Translations under genes and position numbers: made by a program
The notes under the pieces: generated by a model
What the model was told of the DNA's origin: nothing
Seen by the model: the letters and a program-made list of their open reading frames with translations, nothing else
Database searches by the model: none
In this document: positions 44,492 to 53,973 of the stretch, piece after piece
How the letters are laid out: every line of letters starts with the position of its first letter
Numbering within the stretch: the stretch's first letter is position 1
From: Desulfitibacter alkalitolerans DSM 16504
GTDB taxonomy: Bacteria; Bacillota; DSM-16504; Desulfitibacterales; Desulfitibacteraceae
Direction: 5' to 3'
DNA: 64,000 bases
NCBI RefSeq assembly: GCF_000620305.1
Contig: NZ_JHVU01000018.1
Coordinates: 124,001-188,000 of the forward strand

Positions 44492-45505
44492 ATGATTGTA
44501 GTAATGGAAAAAGATGCTAGTGAAGATGATATTTTAAAGGTATCGAAAAAACTTGAGGAGAGCGGCTTTGCAATCCATTTGTCAAGGGGTGTTGAAAGAA
44601 CCATCATAGGCGCTGTAGGTGACAAATCTCGATTGGCAGACTTTTCCCTGGAGACAATGAAAGGTGTGGACAGGGTTATTGGTATCCTTGCCCCTTATAA
44701 ACTGGCTTCAAGGGAATTCAAGGCTGAAGATACCATTATTGAAATTGGAGATGTGACCATAGGAGGAAATGAAATTCAAATCATGGCAGGACCCTGTGCA
44801 GTTGAAAGCAGGGAACAGGCCCTTGAAATAGCCCATATTGTAAAAAGTTCAGGAGTTAAGATAATGAGGGGCGGCGCCTTTAAACCCAGGACATCTCCCT
44901 ATGCCTTCCAGGGACTGGGAGAAGAGGGGCTTAAGATCTTAAAGGAAGCAGGAGAAACCTACGGCCTAAAAATCATTACAGAGGTAATGGAACCGGGAAA
45001 TGTGGAATTAGTAGCCCATTATTCAGATATATTACAAATTGGTACCAGGAACATGCAAAACTTCCCCTTGCTGAGAGAAGTGGCAAAAACTGACATGCCT
45101 GTCCTGATAAAAAGAGGATTATCAGCAACAATTGAGGAATGGATCATGGCAGGAGAATATGTATTAAACGGCGGAAATAAAAAAGTCATGCTTTGTGAAA
45201 GGGGCATCAGAACCTTTGAAACCTATACTAGAAATACCCTGGATTTATCTGCTGTTGTAGCAGCCAAGCAGCTGACCCATCTGCCGGTAATAGTCGATCC
45301 AAGTCATGGAACTGGAAAGTGGAGGCTGGTGAGCCCCATGGCCCTGGCAGCAGTTACGGCAGGAGCTGACGGTTTAATAATAGAGGTTCACCCAAGGCCC
45401 AGTGAGGCTTTATGTGATGGCTCTCAATCTCTTACCGAGGAGAACTATAATAAACTGTTGTCAAAAATAAAAAAAGTGGCTAACGCTGTAGAGAGGGAAG
45501 CTTAA
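44492..45505 (+). CDS. aroF: DAHP synthase, copy 1
   Basis: 337 residues. First step of the shikimate pathway: erythrose 4-phosphate plus phosphoenolpyruvate. An N-terminal ferredoxin-like regulatory domain (about 1-70, MIVVMEKDASEDDILKV) precedes the barrel with AGPCAVESREQALE, RGGAFKPRTSPYAFQG, QIGTRNMQNF, RGLSATIEEW, CERGIRTFETYTRNTLDL and DPSHGTG. ATG 44492 follows GGAGGGA. Three bases before tyrA. Type I-beta. A second copy lies at 52930. Confidence 0.96.
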   Translation: MIVVMEKDASEDDILKVSKKLEESGFAIHLSRGVERTIIGAVGDKSRLADFSLETMKGVDRVIGILAPYKLASREFKAEDTIIEIGDVTIGGNEIQIMAGPCAVESREQALEIAHIVKSSGVKIMRGGAFKPRTSPYAFQGLGEEGLKILKEAGETYGLKIITEVMEPGNVELVAHYSDILQIGTRNMQNFPLLREVAKTDMPVLIKRGLSATIEEWIMAGEYVLNGGNKKVMLCERGIRTFETYTRNTLDLSAVVAAKQLTHLPVIVDPSHGTGKWRLVSPMALAAVTAGADGLIIEVHPRPSEALCDGSQSLTEENYNKLLSKIKKVANAVEREA

Positions 45506-45508
45506 CTA

Positions 45509-46621
45509 ATGCTTAATGCAACCAGGAAGGTGACAATTATAGGCCTGGGCCTGATAGGTGGCTCCTTTGCCCTGGCTTTAAAAAGGCTGTTTCCAGGAAT
45601 AAACCTTTGTGGATATGATGTGGATGAGACTGCCCTGGTAAAGGGTCAGGAAGCAGGGATTATTGACTGGTTTTCCATGGATGTCAAGGAAGCTGTTAGG
45701 GATGCTGACTTGACGGTCATTTCTTGTTCTCTAAACCAAACAGTACCCATGGCAATAAAGGCAATTCCTCATATGAAAAGGGGTGCTATTTTAACAGATG
45801 TGGGCAGTGTTAAGGAAACCATAGTCACTTCAATTGAAGCAGTGCTTCCAGGAGATATAAGCTATGTTCCTGGCCATCCCATGGCCGGTTCTGAAAAAAA
45901 GGGTCTGGATGGAGCAGACACCTATTTATTTGAAAACTCGGCTTACATACTCACACCAACAGAAAAAACAGCCTGGGAAGCAGTAGATACCCTTTTGAAC
46001 ATTATCAAGGGAATAGGAGCAAGGCCTTTAATTATGAGCCCATCTGAACATGATAACCAGGTAGCAGCTGTAAGCCACCTGCCCCATTTGCTTGCAGCTG
46101 CCCTGGTAAATTCTGCAAGTGCCTTAAGGGACAGATATCCCGATTTGTTTCTCCTTGCAGCAGGAGGTTTTAGAGATACCACCAGGATAGCCTCCAGTCA
46201 GCCTGACATGTGGCGGGACATTTGTTTGAACAATAGAAGAGCTATTTTAGAGGTGCTGGAAATCCATGAAGGCAAGCTTGCTGAAATAAAAAAATCTATC
46301 CTGGAAGAGGACAGGGAAGGACTTTTGAACGTATTTAAAAATGCACGGGAAAGCAGGGAAAAGGTCCCGGCAGGCATCAAGGGCATACTTCCTGAGCTTT
46401 TTGAGATAGTAGTCGTGGTGCCGGACAGGCCGGGCATGATTGGTCAAATAGCTAACCTGTTAGGGGAGAGAAATATTAATATTATTGACATAGAAATACT
46501 TAGAGTTCGTGAAGGAGACGGAGGAACAATCCGTTTTGGCTTTCTTAATCTAGATGCTGCACAAGGGGCAGTAAAGGTATTAAGGGAAGAAAGCTTTGTA
46601 GTTTATCCAAAGTTTAGTTAA
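45509..46621 (+). CDS. tyrA: Prephenate dehydrogenase with ACT domain
   Basis: 370 residues. Makes 4-hydroxyphenylpyruvate for tyrosine. NAD-binding VTIIGLGLIGGSFALALKR; GHPMAGSEKKG and the HDNQVAAVSHLPH region hold catalytic His. A C-terminal ACT domain (about 300-370, VVVPDRPGMIGQIANLLGERNINI) suggests feedback by tyrosine. Lies three bases after aroF, so one transcript with aroF and aroA. Confidence 0.95.
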   Translation: MLNATRKVTIIGLGLIGGSFALALKRLFPGINLCGYDVDETALVKGQEAGIIDWFSMDVKEAVRDADLTVISCSLNQTVPMAIKAIPHMKRGAILTDVGSVKETIVTSIEAVLPGDISYVPGHPMAGSEKKGLDGADTYLFENSAYILTPTEKTAWEAVDTLLNIIKGIGARPLIMSPSEHDNQVAAVSHLPHLLAAALVNSASALRDRYPDLFLLAAGGFRDTTRIASSQPDMWRDICLNNRRAILEVLEIHEGKLAEIKKSILEEDREGLLNVFKNARESREKVPAGIKGILPELFEIVVVVPDRPGMIGQIANLLGERNINIIDIEILRVREGDGGTIRFGFLNLDAAQGAVKVLREESFVVYPKFS

Positions 46622-46645
46622 TATGTAAAAAGGTGTTGATTTCAA

Positions 46646-47944
46646 ATGGTAGTAAATAATGAATTAATTATAGAACCCAAAAAGGGTTTAAATGGTACAG
46701 TGCGGGTCCCAGGGGATAAATCCATTTCCCACAGGGCAGTTATGCTTGGAAGCCTGGCTGATGGCGTTACCAGAATTAAAGGTTTTCTCATGGGTGAGGA
46801 CTGCTTGAGTACAGTCAGGTGCTTTCAGGAAATGGGTGTTGCTGCTGAAATAAATGAGGATAATGTGCTGGTTTATGGTAAAGGGCTTCATGGCTTAAGT
46901 GAGCCCCAGGATGTTTTGGATGTGGGAAACTCGGGCACAACAATACGTTTAATGTCCGGCATCCTGGCTGGACAGAGCTTTATCTCTGTTGTTACAGGAG
47001 ACTCTTCAATTCGTAAAAGACCCATGGGCAGGGTGACCAAACCTTTAAAGGAAATGGGAGCAACTATACTGGGCAGACAAAAGGGAGAGCTTGCTCCACT
47101 AACAATTAGCGGGGGCAGTTTAAGACCCATTTCTTATAAAACCCCTGTTGCCAGTGCCCAGATAAAGTCATCCATCCTGCTGGCAGGTTTATTTGCCAAT
47201 GGGTGGACGGAGGTTATAGAACCAGAAAAGTCAAGGGATCATTCAGAAAGAATGCTAAGATATTTTGGAGCTGAGGTTGAGGTGGATGGCCTGGCAGTGA
47301 GGATAAAGGGACATCCAACTCTAACAGGCAGGGAAATCCAGGTTCCTGGCGACATATCATCTGCCGCCTTCCTTTTGGTTGCAGGTGCCATAGTTCCTGA
47401 TTCCAGGGTGGTTATCAAGGATGTTGGCCTAAACCCCACCAGGACAGGTATCATAGATGTCCTTAAAGAAATGGGTGCTAATCTTAAGATTATAGAAAAC
47501 ACAGCAGATACTGGAGAGCCGTTAGGTGATTTAATTGTGGAAACAAGCAGTCTTCAGGGTATTGAGTTTGGAGGCCAACTAATACCAAGGCTGGTTGACG
47601 AAATTCCTGTAATAGCCGTGGCGGCTGCCTGTGCAGGAGGAATAACTGAAATAAGAGATGCTGCTGAGTTAAAGGTTAAGGAAAGCAACCGCATAGAGGC
47701 TATCTGTCAAGGCCTTCAAAAAATGGGCGTGGATATTGAAGAACTGCCAGACGGGTTAAGAATAAAGGGAGGAAAGCCCATCAGAGGAGGGGTTACCCTT
47801 GACAGCCAGCATGACCATAGAATAGCCATGGCGTTAGCTGTAGCAGGCCTGGTTGCTGATAAGGGAATAACCATAAAAAATGCAGAAGCAATTAACGTAT
47901 CTTTCCCAGGATTTAAGAACCTGTTGGATACATTGGCATCCTAG
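46646..47944 (+). CDS. aroA: EPSP synthase
   Basis: 432 residues. Joins shikimate 3-phosphate and PEP. Motifs: VPGDKSISHRAVMLG, GNSGTTIRLMSG, SSIRKRPM, VDEIPVIAVAAACAGG and KESNRIEAI. The N-terminal part GNSGT plus a Gly-Asn-Ser-Gly loop is of the general bacterial type; sensitivity class cannot be told by eye. Preceded by AAGGTG. Lies 24 bases after tyrA. Confidence 0.97.
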   Translation: MVVNNELIIEPKKGLNGTVRVPGDKSISHRAVMLGSLADGVTRIKGFLMGEDCLSTVRCFQEMGVAAEINEDNVLVYGKGLHGLSEPQDVLDVGNSGTTIRLMSGILAGQSFISVVTGDSSIRKRPMGRVTKPLKEMGATILGRQKGELAPLTISGGSLRPISYKTPVASAQIKSSILLAGLFANGWTEVIEPEKSRDHSERMLRYFGAEVEVDGLAVRIKGHPTLTGREIQVPGDISSAAFLLVAGAIVPDSRVVIKDVGLNPTRTGIIDVLKEMGANLKIIENTADTGEPLGDLIVETSSLQGIEFGGQLIPRLVDEIPVIAVAAACAGGITEIRDAAELKVKESNRIEAICQGLQKMGVDIEELPDGLRIKGGKPIRGGVTLDSQHDHRIAMALAVAGLVADKGITIKNAEAINVSFPGFKNLLDTLAS

Positions 47945-48046
47945 ATACCAAGCAAAGTAACAAACCATTGTATTTAGTCTAAGAACCATTATCTTATATT
48001 TTTAGCCAAGAGGGCAATTTAGCCATAAGGGCAAGGAGGTTATCCT

Positions 48047-49156
48047 ATGTTGCGTTATCTTTCGGCAGGAGAATCCCATGGTCCTTCCCTTACTGCCATT
48101 GTAGAGGGAATGCCGGCAGGTATTGAAGTTGATATTGATTTGATCAATGATATGCTCAAAAGAAGGCAAGGGGGATATGGCCGGGGTAAAAGGATGGCCA
48201 TAGAAAGTGATAAGGTAGAAATATCATCTGGAATAAGAAATGGAGTAACCCTGGGCAGTCCTATTACTCTAACTATCCATAACAAGGACTGGGAGAACTG
48301 GAAGGAGATCATGTATCCATACCAGGGAGCAAAGGTTCTAGAGAGGATTGTCACCAAGCCCAGGCCTGGTCATGCCGATCTGCCGGGAGCTATAAAATAT
48401 GAGCATAGGGATATGAGGAATATACTTGAAAGGGCTAGTGCCAGAGAAACAGCCATTCGAACAGCAGTTGGAGGCCTTGCACAATCACTTCTCAAAAAAT
48501 ATTTTATATGGTCTGCTGCCCATGTGGTGAGAATTGGGGGCATAGAGATTAAGGAAGTAGACTATGAAAAGCTCAAGCTAATGGGAACGGAAATATATAA
48601 TACCCCTGTTTACTGCAGTGACCCCAGGGCCAGCCAGGATATGATCAAGGAAATTGACAAGGCCAGGTCCAAGGGAGATTCTGTTGGTGGAATATTTGAG
48701 ATTGTGGTAGGCAATCTGCCTGTTGGCCTGGGCAGCCATGTTCATTGGGACAGGCGCCTGGATGGGAAAATTGCAGGGGCCTTAATGAGTATCCAGGGAA
48801 TCAAGGGAGTAGAAATTGGCCTGGGTTTTCAGGCTGCAGGTCTTCCTGGATCAAAGGTACATGATGAAATCTATTATAATGAGGAGAGGGGCTTTTATCG
48901 GAAAACTAATAATGCCGGCGGTATAGAAGGTGGAATGACAAATGGTGAGCTGCTAAGGGTGAGAGCTGCCATGAAGCCTATTCCTACATTATACACTCCC
49001 CTCCATTCAGTAGACTTTATTACCAAGGAGCCCTTTGAAGCAAGTGTTGAAAGGTCTGATACCTGTGCTGTGCCGGCTGCAGCAGTGGTTGGTGATGCCG
49101 TAGTGGCCTGGGAAATAGCAAGGGTGTTGCTGGAAGACTATAAAGGAACCCTATAA
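48047..49156 (+). CDS. aroC: Chorismate synthase
   Basis: 369 residues. Last step to chorismate, needing reduced FMN. The signature GESHGPSLTAIVEGMPAG opens the protein; RRQGGYGRGKRM, RPGHADLPGAIKY and GGEGGM-like NAGGIEGGMTNGE are typical. AAGGAGG precedes ATG 48047. It feeds TrpE, PheA and TyrA, all in this cluster. A terminator follows. Confidence 0.97.
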   Translation: MLRYLSAGESHGPSLTAIVEGMPAGIEVDIDLINDMLKRRQGGYGRGKRMAIESDKVEISSGIRNGVTLGSPITLTIHNKDWENWKEIMYPYQGAKVLERIVTKPRPGHADLPGAIKYEHRDMRNILERASARETAIRTAVGGLAQSLLKKYFIWSAAHVVRIGGIEIKEVDYEKLKLMGTEIYNTPVYCSDPRASQDMIKEIDKARSKGDSVGGIFEIVVGNLPVGLGSHVHWDRRLDGKIAGALMSIQGIKGVEIGLGFQAAGLPGSKVHDEIYYNEERGFYRKTNNAGGIEGGMTNGELLRVRAAMKPIPTLYTPLHSVDFITKEPFEASVERSDTCAVPAAAVVGDAVVAWEIARVLLEDYKGTL

Positions 49157-49168
49157 TTGTTTTTCTTT

Positions 49169-49205
49169 CCTCCTGTTTTAGCTATGACAGGAGGTTTTAA
49201 TATTT
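49169..49205 (+). terminator. Terminator after aroC
   Basis: CCTCCTGT / ACAGGAGG stem with a ten-base loop followed by T-rich sequence. Confidence 0.8.
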
Positions 49206-49314
49206 TTAGACTTAAAAGGATAAAACTAAATTTTGTCGAAATGGTGAGTTATCAATATTAACATATTTATTTGTTTCTGCTAGTATTATTCTCTAGATTT
49301 TTGGGGGTGGAATC

Positions 49315-52300
49315 TTGAAAAGTTTAAGGAGCAAATTGGCCATACTAGGAATTTTACCAGTTATAATACTATTTGCCCTGGTCATATTTGTTATTTTACC
49401 CTCTATGGAGGACGACATTATGGCAGAAAGAAAAAGCCAAACCGAGGAGCTAGTTGGTGTTGGCATATCAATTCTGGAATACTACTACTCCCTTGAAGAA
49501 GCTAATGAACTAACTAGAGAGGAAGCCCAGGAGCAGGCCAGGGCTGCCATTAGAAATGTGAGATATGGTGACTTTCAACAGGACTATTTCTGGATTAACG
49601 ATTTAAACCATATCCTTCTTGTCCATCCATTTAGACCTGATCTAGAAGGAACAAATATGGTTGGAGATCAGGATCCAGATGGAGTTTTTATTGTGGCGGA
49701 ATTTGTAAAAATTGCCAGAGATCAGGGTAAGGGATGTTTAACCTATAAATGGCAGTACTATGACCAACAGGATAGAATTGAACCCAAGCTGGGCTGTGTT
49801 AGACTATTTGAACCCTGGGAGTGGGTTCTGGGAACGTCATTATATATTAATGATGTGGAGATGCTCATAGCCAATAAGACAAGGCAGACTCACTTAATTA
49901 CAGCGGGTGTATTAGTCACAGCCCTTTTTGCCTATTTGCTATTGGGAAATCACCTGTTAATTAAACCAATTAATAAACTTATAAATCATAGTAAGCAGTT
50001 GAGGTCTGGTAATTTTACCAAGAGGGTCTATTTGTATTATGAGGATGAGCTGGGACAGCTGGGGAATACCATGAATAAGCTGTCTTCTGAAATAGAGGAG
50101 CTTTTAAACAGCCTTTTGAGCCAAAAGCAGCACTTTGAAGCCTTGTTTAATAATACTACAGATGGTGTGGTGTACTTTGATACTGATTTTAAAATATATG
50201 ACGCCAATATTCAATTTACTAAAACCTTTGGCTATTCTCTAAAGGAAGTCAAGGGCAAGGACATTAGTGAGATTACCGGTAATGATGACTTGATAGTATA
50301 TAACAGCAGGGACCAATTTAACTTAAAGCTGCCTGTAGAGCATGAAGGTACTGCCGTTACAAGGGATGGTCAAACAATACACGTGCTGATAAAAAGCGCT
50401 CCAGTAATTGTAGACGGCAAAATTGTTGGTGGCTATGCCATTTATTCTGACATTACGGAACGCAAAAACGCCGAAACCAAACTGCAGGAAAGCTATCAAG
50501 ATTTAGAGGCTACCTATGAAGAATTGTCTGCTTCAGAGGAGGAGTTAAAAGCTCAATTTGAGGAGCTGCAGGAAACAACAGAGAGCCTTGAGATGACACA
50601 ATTTGCATTAGATAATTCCTCCGATGCAGTATTCTGGATTGAAAGGTCAGGCTCCTTCGCCTATGCTAATACAGCAGCAAGTAACATGCTGGGGTATACA
50701 AAGGAAGAACTTCTGGGCAAAAAAGTTTTTGACATTGATGCTAATATTGCCATGGACAAATGGGAAAAACACTGGCAGGCTGTTAAAAGTAAGGGGAAGA
50801 CCAGGCATGAAACTGTCCACAGGAGGAAGGATGGATCCACATATCCTGCTGAGGTATTTGCCAGTTACTTTTACTATAAACATAAAGAGTATATTTTCGC
50901 CTTTGTAACGAATATTTCCAAGCGAAAGGCTGCCGAAAAGGAATTAGAGCTTCAAAAAAAACGTTATGAAGCCCTGTTTTTAGACTCCATGGATGCTGTG
51001 GTTTTTATAGATAATAATAAAAAAATCCAGGAAATTAACAAAAGATATACAGAACTGTTTGGATATACTCTGGAGGAAGCTAAAGGATTAAAATCCTCTG
51101 AATTGTTATCCTCAGGAGATGAAAAGCATAGGGAAGAGTTTCAGAGGATTTACAATGAGATAACCCAGGGTAAAACTTATGATATTGAAACTGTCAGGTA
51201 TTCAAAGGATGGTAGACCAATCCATGTCAACTTAAAGGGGATACCCGTTACCATAGACGGGGAATTTATTGGAGCCTATGGAATATATACAGACATTACT
51301 GAGAGGAAAGAATATGAAAAAAGGCTGAAACATATAAGTCTGCATGACGCTTTAACAGGATTATACAACAGAATGTATTTTGAAGAGGAGATCAAACGCC
51401 TTGAAGGAGGCAGAAGCTATCCGGTAAGCATAATCTCTGCCGACCTGGATGGGTTAAAGCTAATTAACGATACAATGGGCCATGAAAAGGGTGACGAAAT
51501 GCTGCAGGCTGCTGCCAGGGTGTTGGAAGAGTCCCTAAGAAAATCAGATATTATTGCGCGTACAGGGGGAGATGAGTTTTCTATTATTCTTCCAAACACT
51601 GATGAAAGGGTAGGGAAAGAAATAATCGCAAGAATAAAAGGCGTGATACAGATTTATAATCAAGATAACAGGCAAATTCCCTTGAGTGTATCATTAGGAG
51701 CAGCAACCAGTAAAGGTCCTGAACAGAAGCTTAAAGAAACCTTAAAAATTGCAGATGATCTTATGTACAAGGATAAGCTTTATAGAAGCTCAAGTGCAAG
51801 AAGCCAAATTGTGAACTCGCTCCTTGCTGCCTTGTCAGAAAGGGATTTTATTGCTGATGGCCATGCATCTCGTATGGTAGAGCACAGCCAGAAGCTGGGA
51901 GAAAGGGTAGGATTAAGCATACGTCAGCTTATTGACCTGGCCCTTTTGGCTCAAGTACATGACCTGGGTAAGGTTGGCATACCTGATAATATATTATTTA
52001 AAGAAGGCCGTCTAACAAAAAAAGAATGGGAGATAATGAAGCAGCATCCAGAAAAAGGTTATAGAATTGCCCAATCCTCACCTGATATTTCTGGAATTGC
52101 TGACTTGATACTAAAGCATCATGAAAAGTGGGATGGTACAGGCTATCCATTAGGAATAAAGGGGGAAGAAATACCCATCGAATGCCGCATCATTGCCATA
52201 GTTGACGCTTTTGATGCCATGACAAATGACCGCCCCTATAGAAAGGCCATGAGCGCAGCCGAGGCATTGGAAGAAATAAAAAACCAGGCCGGAAAGCAAT

Positions 52301-52344
52301 TCGACCCCTACCTTGTAGAAAAATTCCTTGAGGGTCAGGCTTGA
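49315..52344 (+). CDS. Cache-HAMP-PAS(x3)-GGDEF-HD-GYP signalling protein
   Basis: 1009 residues. Order: membrane helix (about 9-29), extracytoplasmic Cache-type sensor (about 30-190, WINDLNHILLVHPFRPDLEGTN), second helix (about 193-213), HAMP, three PAS domains (about 270-390, 425-545, 555-675), GGDEF (RTGGDEFS, with an RxxD I-site RKSD), then HD-GYP (HDLGKVGIPD, HHEKWDGTGYP). It could both make and degrade c-di-GMP. TTG 49315 follows GGGGGTGG. The last residues GQA and the stop come from a mobile repeat. It splits the aro genes. Confidence 0.93.
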   Translation: MKSLRSKLAILGILPVIILFALVIFVILPSMEDDIMAERKSQTEELVGVGISILEYYYSLEEANELTREEAQEQARAAIRNVRYGDFQQDYFWINDLNHILLVHPFRPDLEGTNMVGDQDPDGVFIVAEFVKIARDQGKGCLTYKWQYYDQQDRIEPKLGCVRLFEPWEWVLGTSLYINDVEMLIANKTRQTHLITAGVLVTALFAYLLLGNHLLIKPINKLINHSKQLRSGNFTKRVYLYYEDELGQLGNTMNKLSSEIEELLNSLLSQKQHFEALFNNTTDGVVYFDTDFKIYDANIQFTKTFGYSLKEVKGKDISEITGNDDLIVYNSRDQFNLKLPVEHEGTAVTRDGQTIHVLIKSAPVIVDGKIVGGYAIYSDITERKNAETKLQESYQDLEATYEELSASEEELKAQFEELQETTESLEMTQFALDNSSDAVFWIERSGSFAYANTAASNMLGYTKEELLGKKVFDIDANIAMDKWEKHWQAVKSKGKTRHETVHRRKDGSTYPAEVFASYFYYKHKEYIFAFVTNISKRKAAEKELELQKKRYEALFLDSMDAVVFIDNNKKIQEINKRYTELFGYTLEEAKGLKSSELLSSGDEKHREEFQRIYNEITQGKTYDIETVRYSKDGRPIHVNLKGIPVTIDGEFIGAYGIYTDITERKEYEKRLKHISLHDALTGLYNRMYFEEEIKRLEGGRSYPVSIISADLDGLKLINDTMGHEKGDEMLQAAARVLEESLRKSDIIARTGGDEFSIILPNTDERVGKEIIARIKGVIQIYNQDNRQIPLSVSLGAATSKGPEQKLKETLKIADDLMYKDKLYRSSSARSQIVNSLLAALSERDFIADGHASRMVEHSQKLGERVGLSIRQLIDLALLAQVHDLGKVGIPDNILFKEGRLTKKEWEIMKQHPEKGYRIAQSSPDISGIADLILKHHEKWDGTGYPLGIKGEEIPIECRIIAIVDAFDAMTNDRPYRKAMSAAEALEEIKNQAGKQFDPYLVEKFLEGQA

Positions 52345-52357
52345 CAAATTGACAAAA
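52331..52357 (+). repeat. REP-like repeat, copy 1
   Basis: AGGGTCAGGCTTGACAAA-type core, identical to copies 2 and 3. The in-frame GGT CAG GCT TGA ends the preceding gene with Gly-Gln-Ala-stop. Confidence 0.9.
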
Positions 52358-52390
52358 CAAATTGGCAAAATTAAAGGCTAAAAGACCAAA

Positions 52391-52423
52391 AATAAATCTG
52401 CAATAAATCTGCAATAAATCTGC
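52391..52423 (+). repeat. 11-bp tandem repeat, 3 copies
   Basis: AATAAATCTGC three times in a row, downstream of REP copy 1. Confidence 0.9.
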
Positions 52424-52452
52424 AAAACTAAAAAAATGATCCAGCTTCTCTC

Positions 52453-52481
52453 TTGACATGGGCTTATATATGAAATATAAT
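52453..52481 (+). promoter_or_regulatory. Promoter of the Phe T-box leader
   Basis: TTGACA (52453-52458), 17 bases, TATAAT (52476-52481): a perfect sigma-A promoter. Confidence 0.9.
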
Positions 52482-52511
52482 TATATGAAATACTAAAAAT
52501 AATTAAAATAC

Positions 52512-52789
52512 AATGACGGAGAAAAGTAAATTAAGCCCAGTTTTCCAGGGAGAAGGTGTCATCGACTGGAAGCACCTTTAAAACATGATTAATTGAAGTT
52601 CACTCCTGAGTTGCCAGCTGAAAACTTTACGGTCAGTAGGCGGGGACGTATGTTCTCTACGTTACAGGAGAAGGGATATCGGAATAGTTTTCCCGTATCT
52701 TATTTGAGGGGTTCTGTTTATATAACAGATCAACTAAGGTGGTAACGCGATAAGCTAGGCTTTTCGTCCTTTGGATGAAAGGTTTTTTT
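52512..52789 (+). promoter_or_regulatory. T-box riboswitch (tRNA-Phe), first module
   Basis: Stem I contains GGGAGAAGGTG and a specifier loop GAAG-TTC-A (52599-52601, Phe codon). Stem III lies at about 52685-52735, then the T-box AAGGTGGTAACGCG at 52736-52749 and a terminator CTTTTCGTCC-TTT-GGATGAAAGG plus T-run (52760-52789). The downstream genes aroF2 and pheA fit Phe control. Confidence 0.88.
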
Positions 52790-52800
52790 GTTTCTCGCAA

Positions 52801-52910
52801 AACTATTTCCCGTATCCTGCACGAGTGGGTCATTTTATAATGACCAATTAGGGTGGTACCACGAGATCCATAGCCTTCGTTCCTAAAGAACATATGGCTA
52901 TGGATTATTA
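52801..52910 (+). promoter_or_regulatory. Second partial T-box module (no Stem I)
   Basis: Repeats only the 3' half: TTTCCCGTATC (52806-52816; also 52689-52699), hairpin GTCATT/AATGAC, T-box AGGGTGGTACCACGAG (52850-52865) and a second terminator-like stem ATCCATAGCC/GGCTATGGAT (52866-52905) followed by AT-rich, U-poor sequence. No second specifier stem fits between 52789 and 52806. Confidence 0.8.
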
Positions 52911-52929
52911 TTTTATAGGGGGTATAAAA

Positions 52930-53973
52930 ATGGTTGTAGTAATGAAGAACAATTCCACACCTGAGCAAATTAAATCTGTAACTAAGAAGCTGGAAAAACT
53001 AGGATTTAAAACACACATTATTCATGGAACAAAAAGAATTGTTATTGGTGCAATAGGAACCAGGGAAGATCTTGAAACCATGAATTTGGAAAGACTGCCT
53101 GGAGTTGAACGAATAGTCCCTATAATGAAACCCTTTAAGCTGGTAAGCCGTGAGGCCCAGGAAACAGATTCCATTATTAATATTAAGGGAGTTAATTTTG
53201 GAGGAAACAATATTACTGTCATAGCAGGACCTTGTGCCATAGAAAGCAGAGAACAGTTATTAACTGCCGCTCACATGGTGAAGAAAGCCGGAGCACAGGT
53301 ATTAAGGGGTGGGGCCTTTAAACCCCGGACATCACCATATGCTTTTCAAGGTCTAGAGGAGGAAGGTCTCAAGCTCCTCAGGGAAGCCTCCCAACTGACA
53401 GGTCTGGTTACTGTTACTGAGGTCATTGATGAACGCAGCTTAAATATGTCCATGGATTATGTAGATATTTTGCAAATTGGTGCAAGAAACATGCATAATT
53501 TTCAACTGCTCAAAGTGGCAGGTCAATCTGGCAAACCTATATTGTTAAAGAGAGGTCTGTCGGCAACTATTGAAGAATGGTTAATGTCAGCTGAGTATAT
53601 TATGGCAGAGGGTAATAATAAGGTCATATTGTGTGAAAGGGGCATAAGAACCTTTGAAACCTACACCCGTAATACCCTTGATTTAAGCGCAGTATCCCTG
53701 GTTAGGCAGCTTAGTCATTTACCTGTAATCGTAGATCCAAGTCACTCCACAGGAAATACCAAGCTGGTTCCACCAATGTCTTTAGCTGCCCTAGCAGCTG
53801 GGGCAAATGGCTTAATTATAGAAATGCATCCCGATCCAAGTACGGCCTTGTGTGACGGCCATCAATCATTAACACCTGATGAACTTAACCTATTAATGAA
53901 AAGGGTTACCAGAATGCTTGAAGTTTTATCAGATGATTCAGCGGTAGAAATGGAGGATGTGGTCAATGGATAA
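52930..53973 (+). CDS. aroF: DAHP synthase, copy 2
   Basis: 347 residues, a paralogue of the protein at 44492 with the same ferredoxin-like N-terminal domain and catalytic motifs (AGPCAIESREQ, RGGAFKPRTSPYAFQG, QIGARNMHNF, DPSHSTG). ATG 52930 follows AGGGGGT and lies 20 nt after the second terminator stem. It overlaps pheA, so it is a Phe-regulated dose of the shikimate entry enzyme. Its C-terminal tail is longer than that of copy 1. Confidence 0.95.
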   Translation: MVVVMKNNSTPEQIKSVTKKLEKLGFKTHIIHGTKRIVIGAIGTREDLETMNLERLPGVERIVPIMKPFKLVSREAQETDSIINIKGVNFGGNNITVIAGPCAIESREQLLTAAHMVKKAGAQVLRGGAFKPRTSPYAFQGLEEEGLKLLREASQLTGLVTVTEVIDERSLNMSMDYVDILQIGARNMHNFQLLKVAGQSGKPILLKRGLSATIEEWLMSAEYIMAEGNNKVILCERGIRTFETYTRNTLDLSAVSLVRQLSHLPVIVDPSHSTGNTKLVPPMSLAALAAGANGLIIEMHPDPSTALCDGHQSLTPDELNLLMKRVTRMLEVLSDDSAVEMEDVVNG

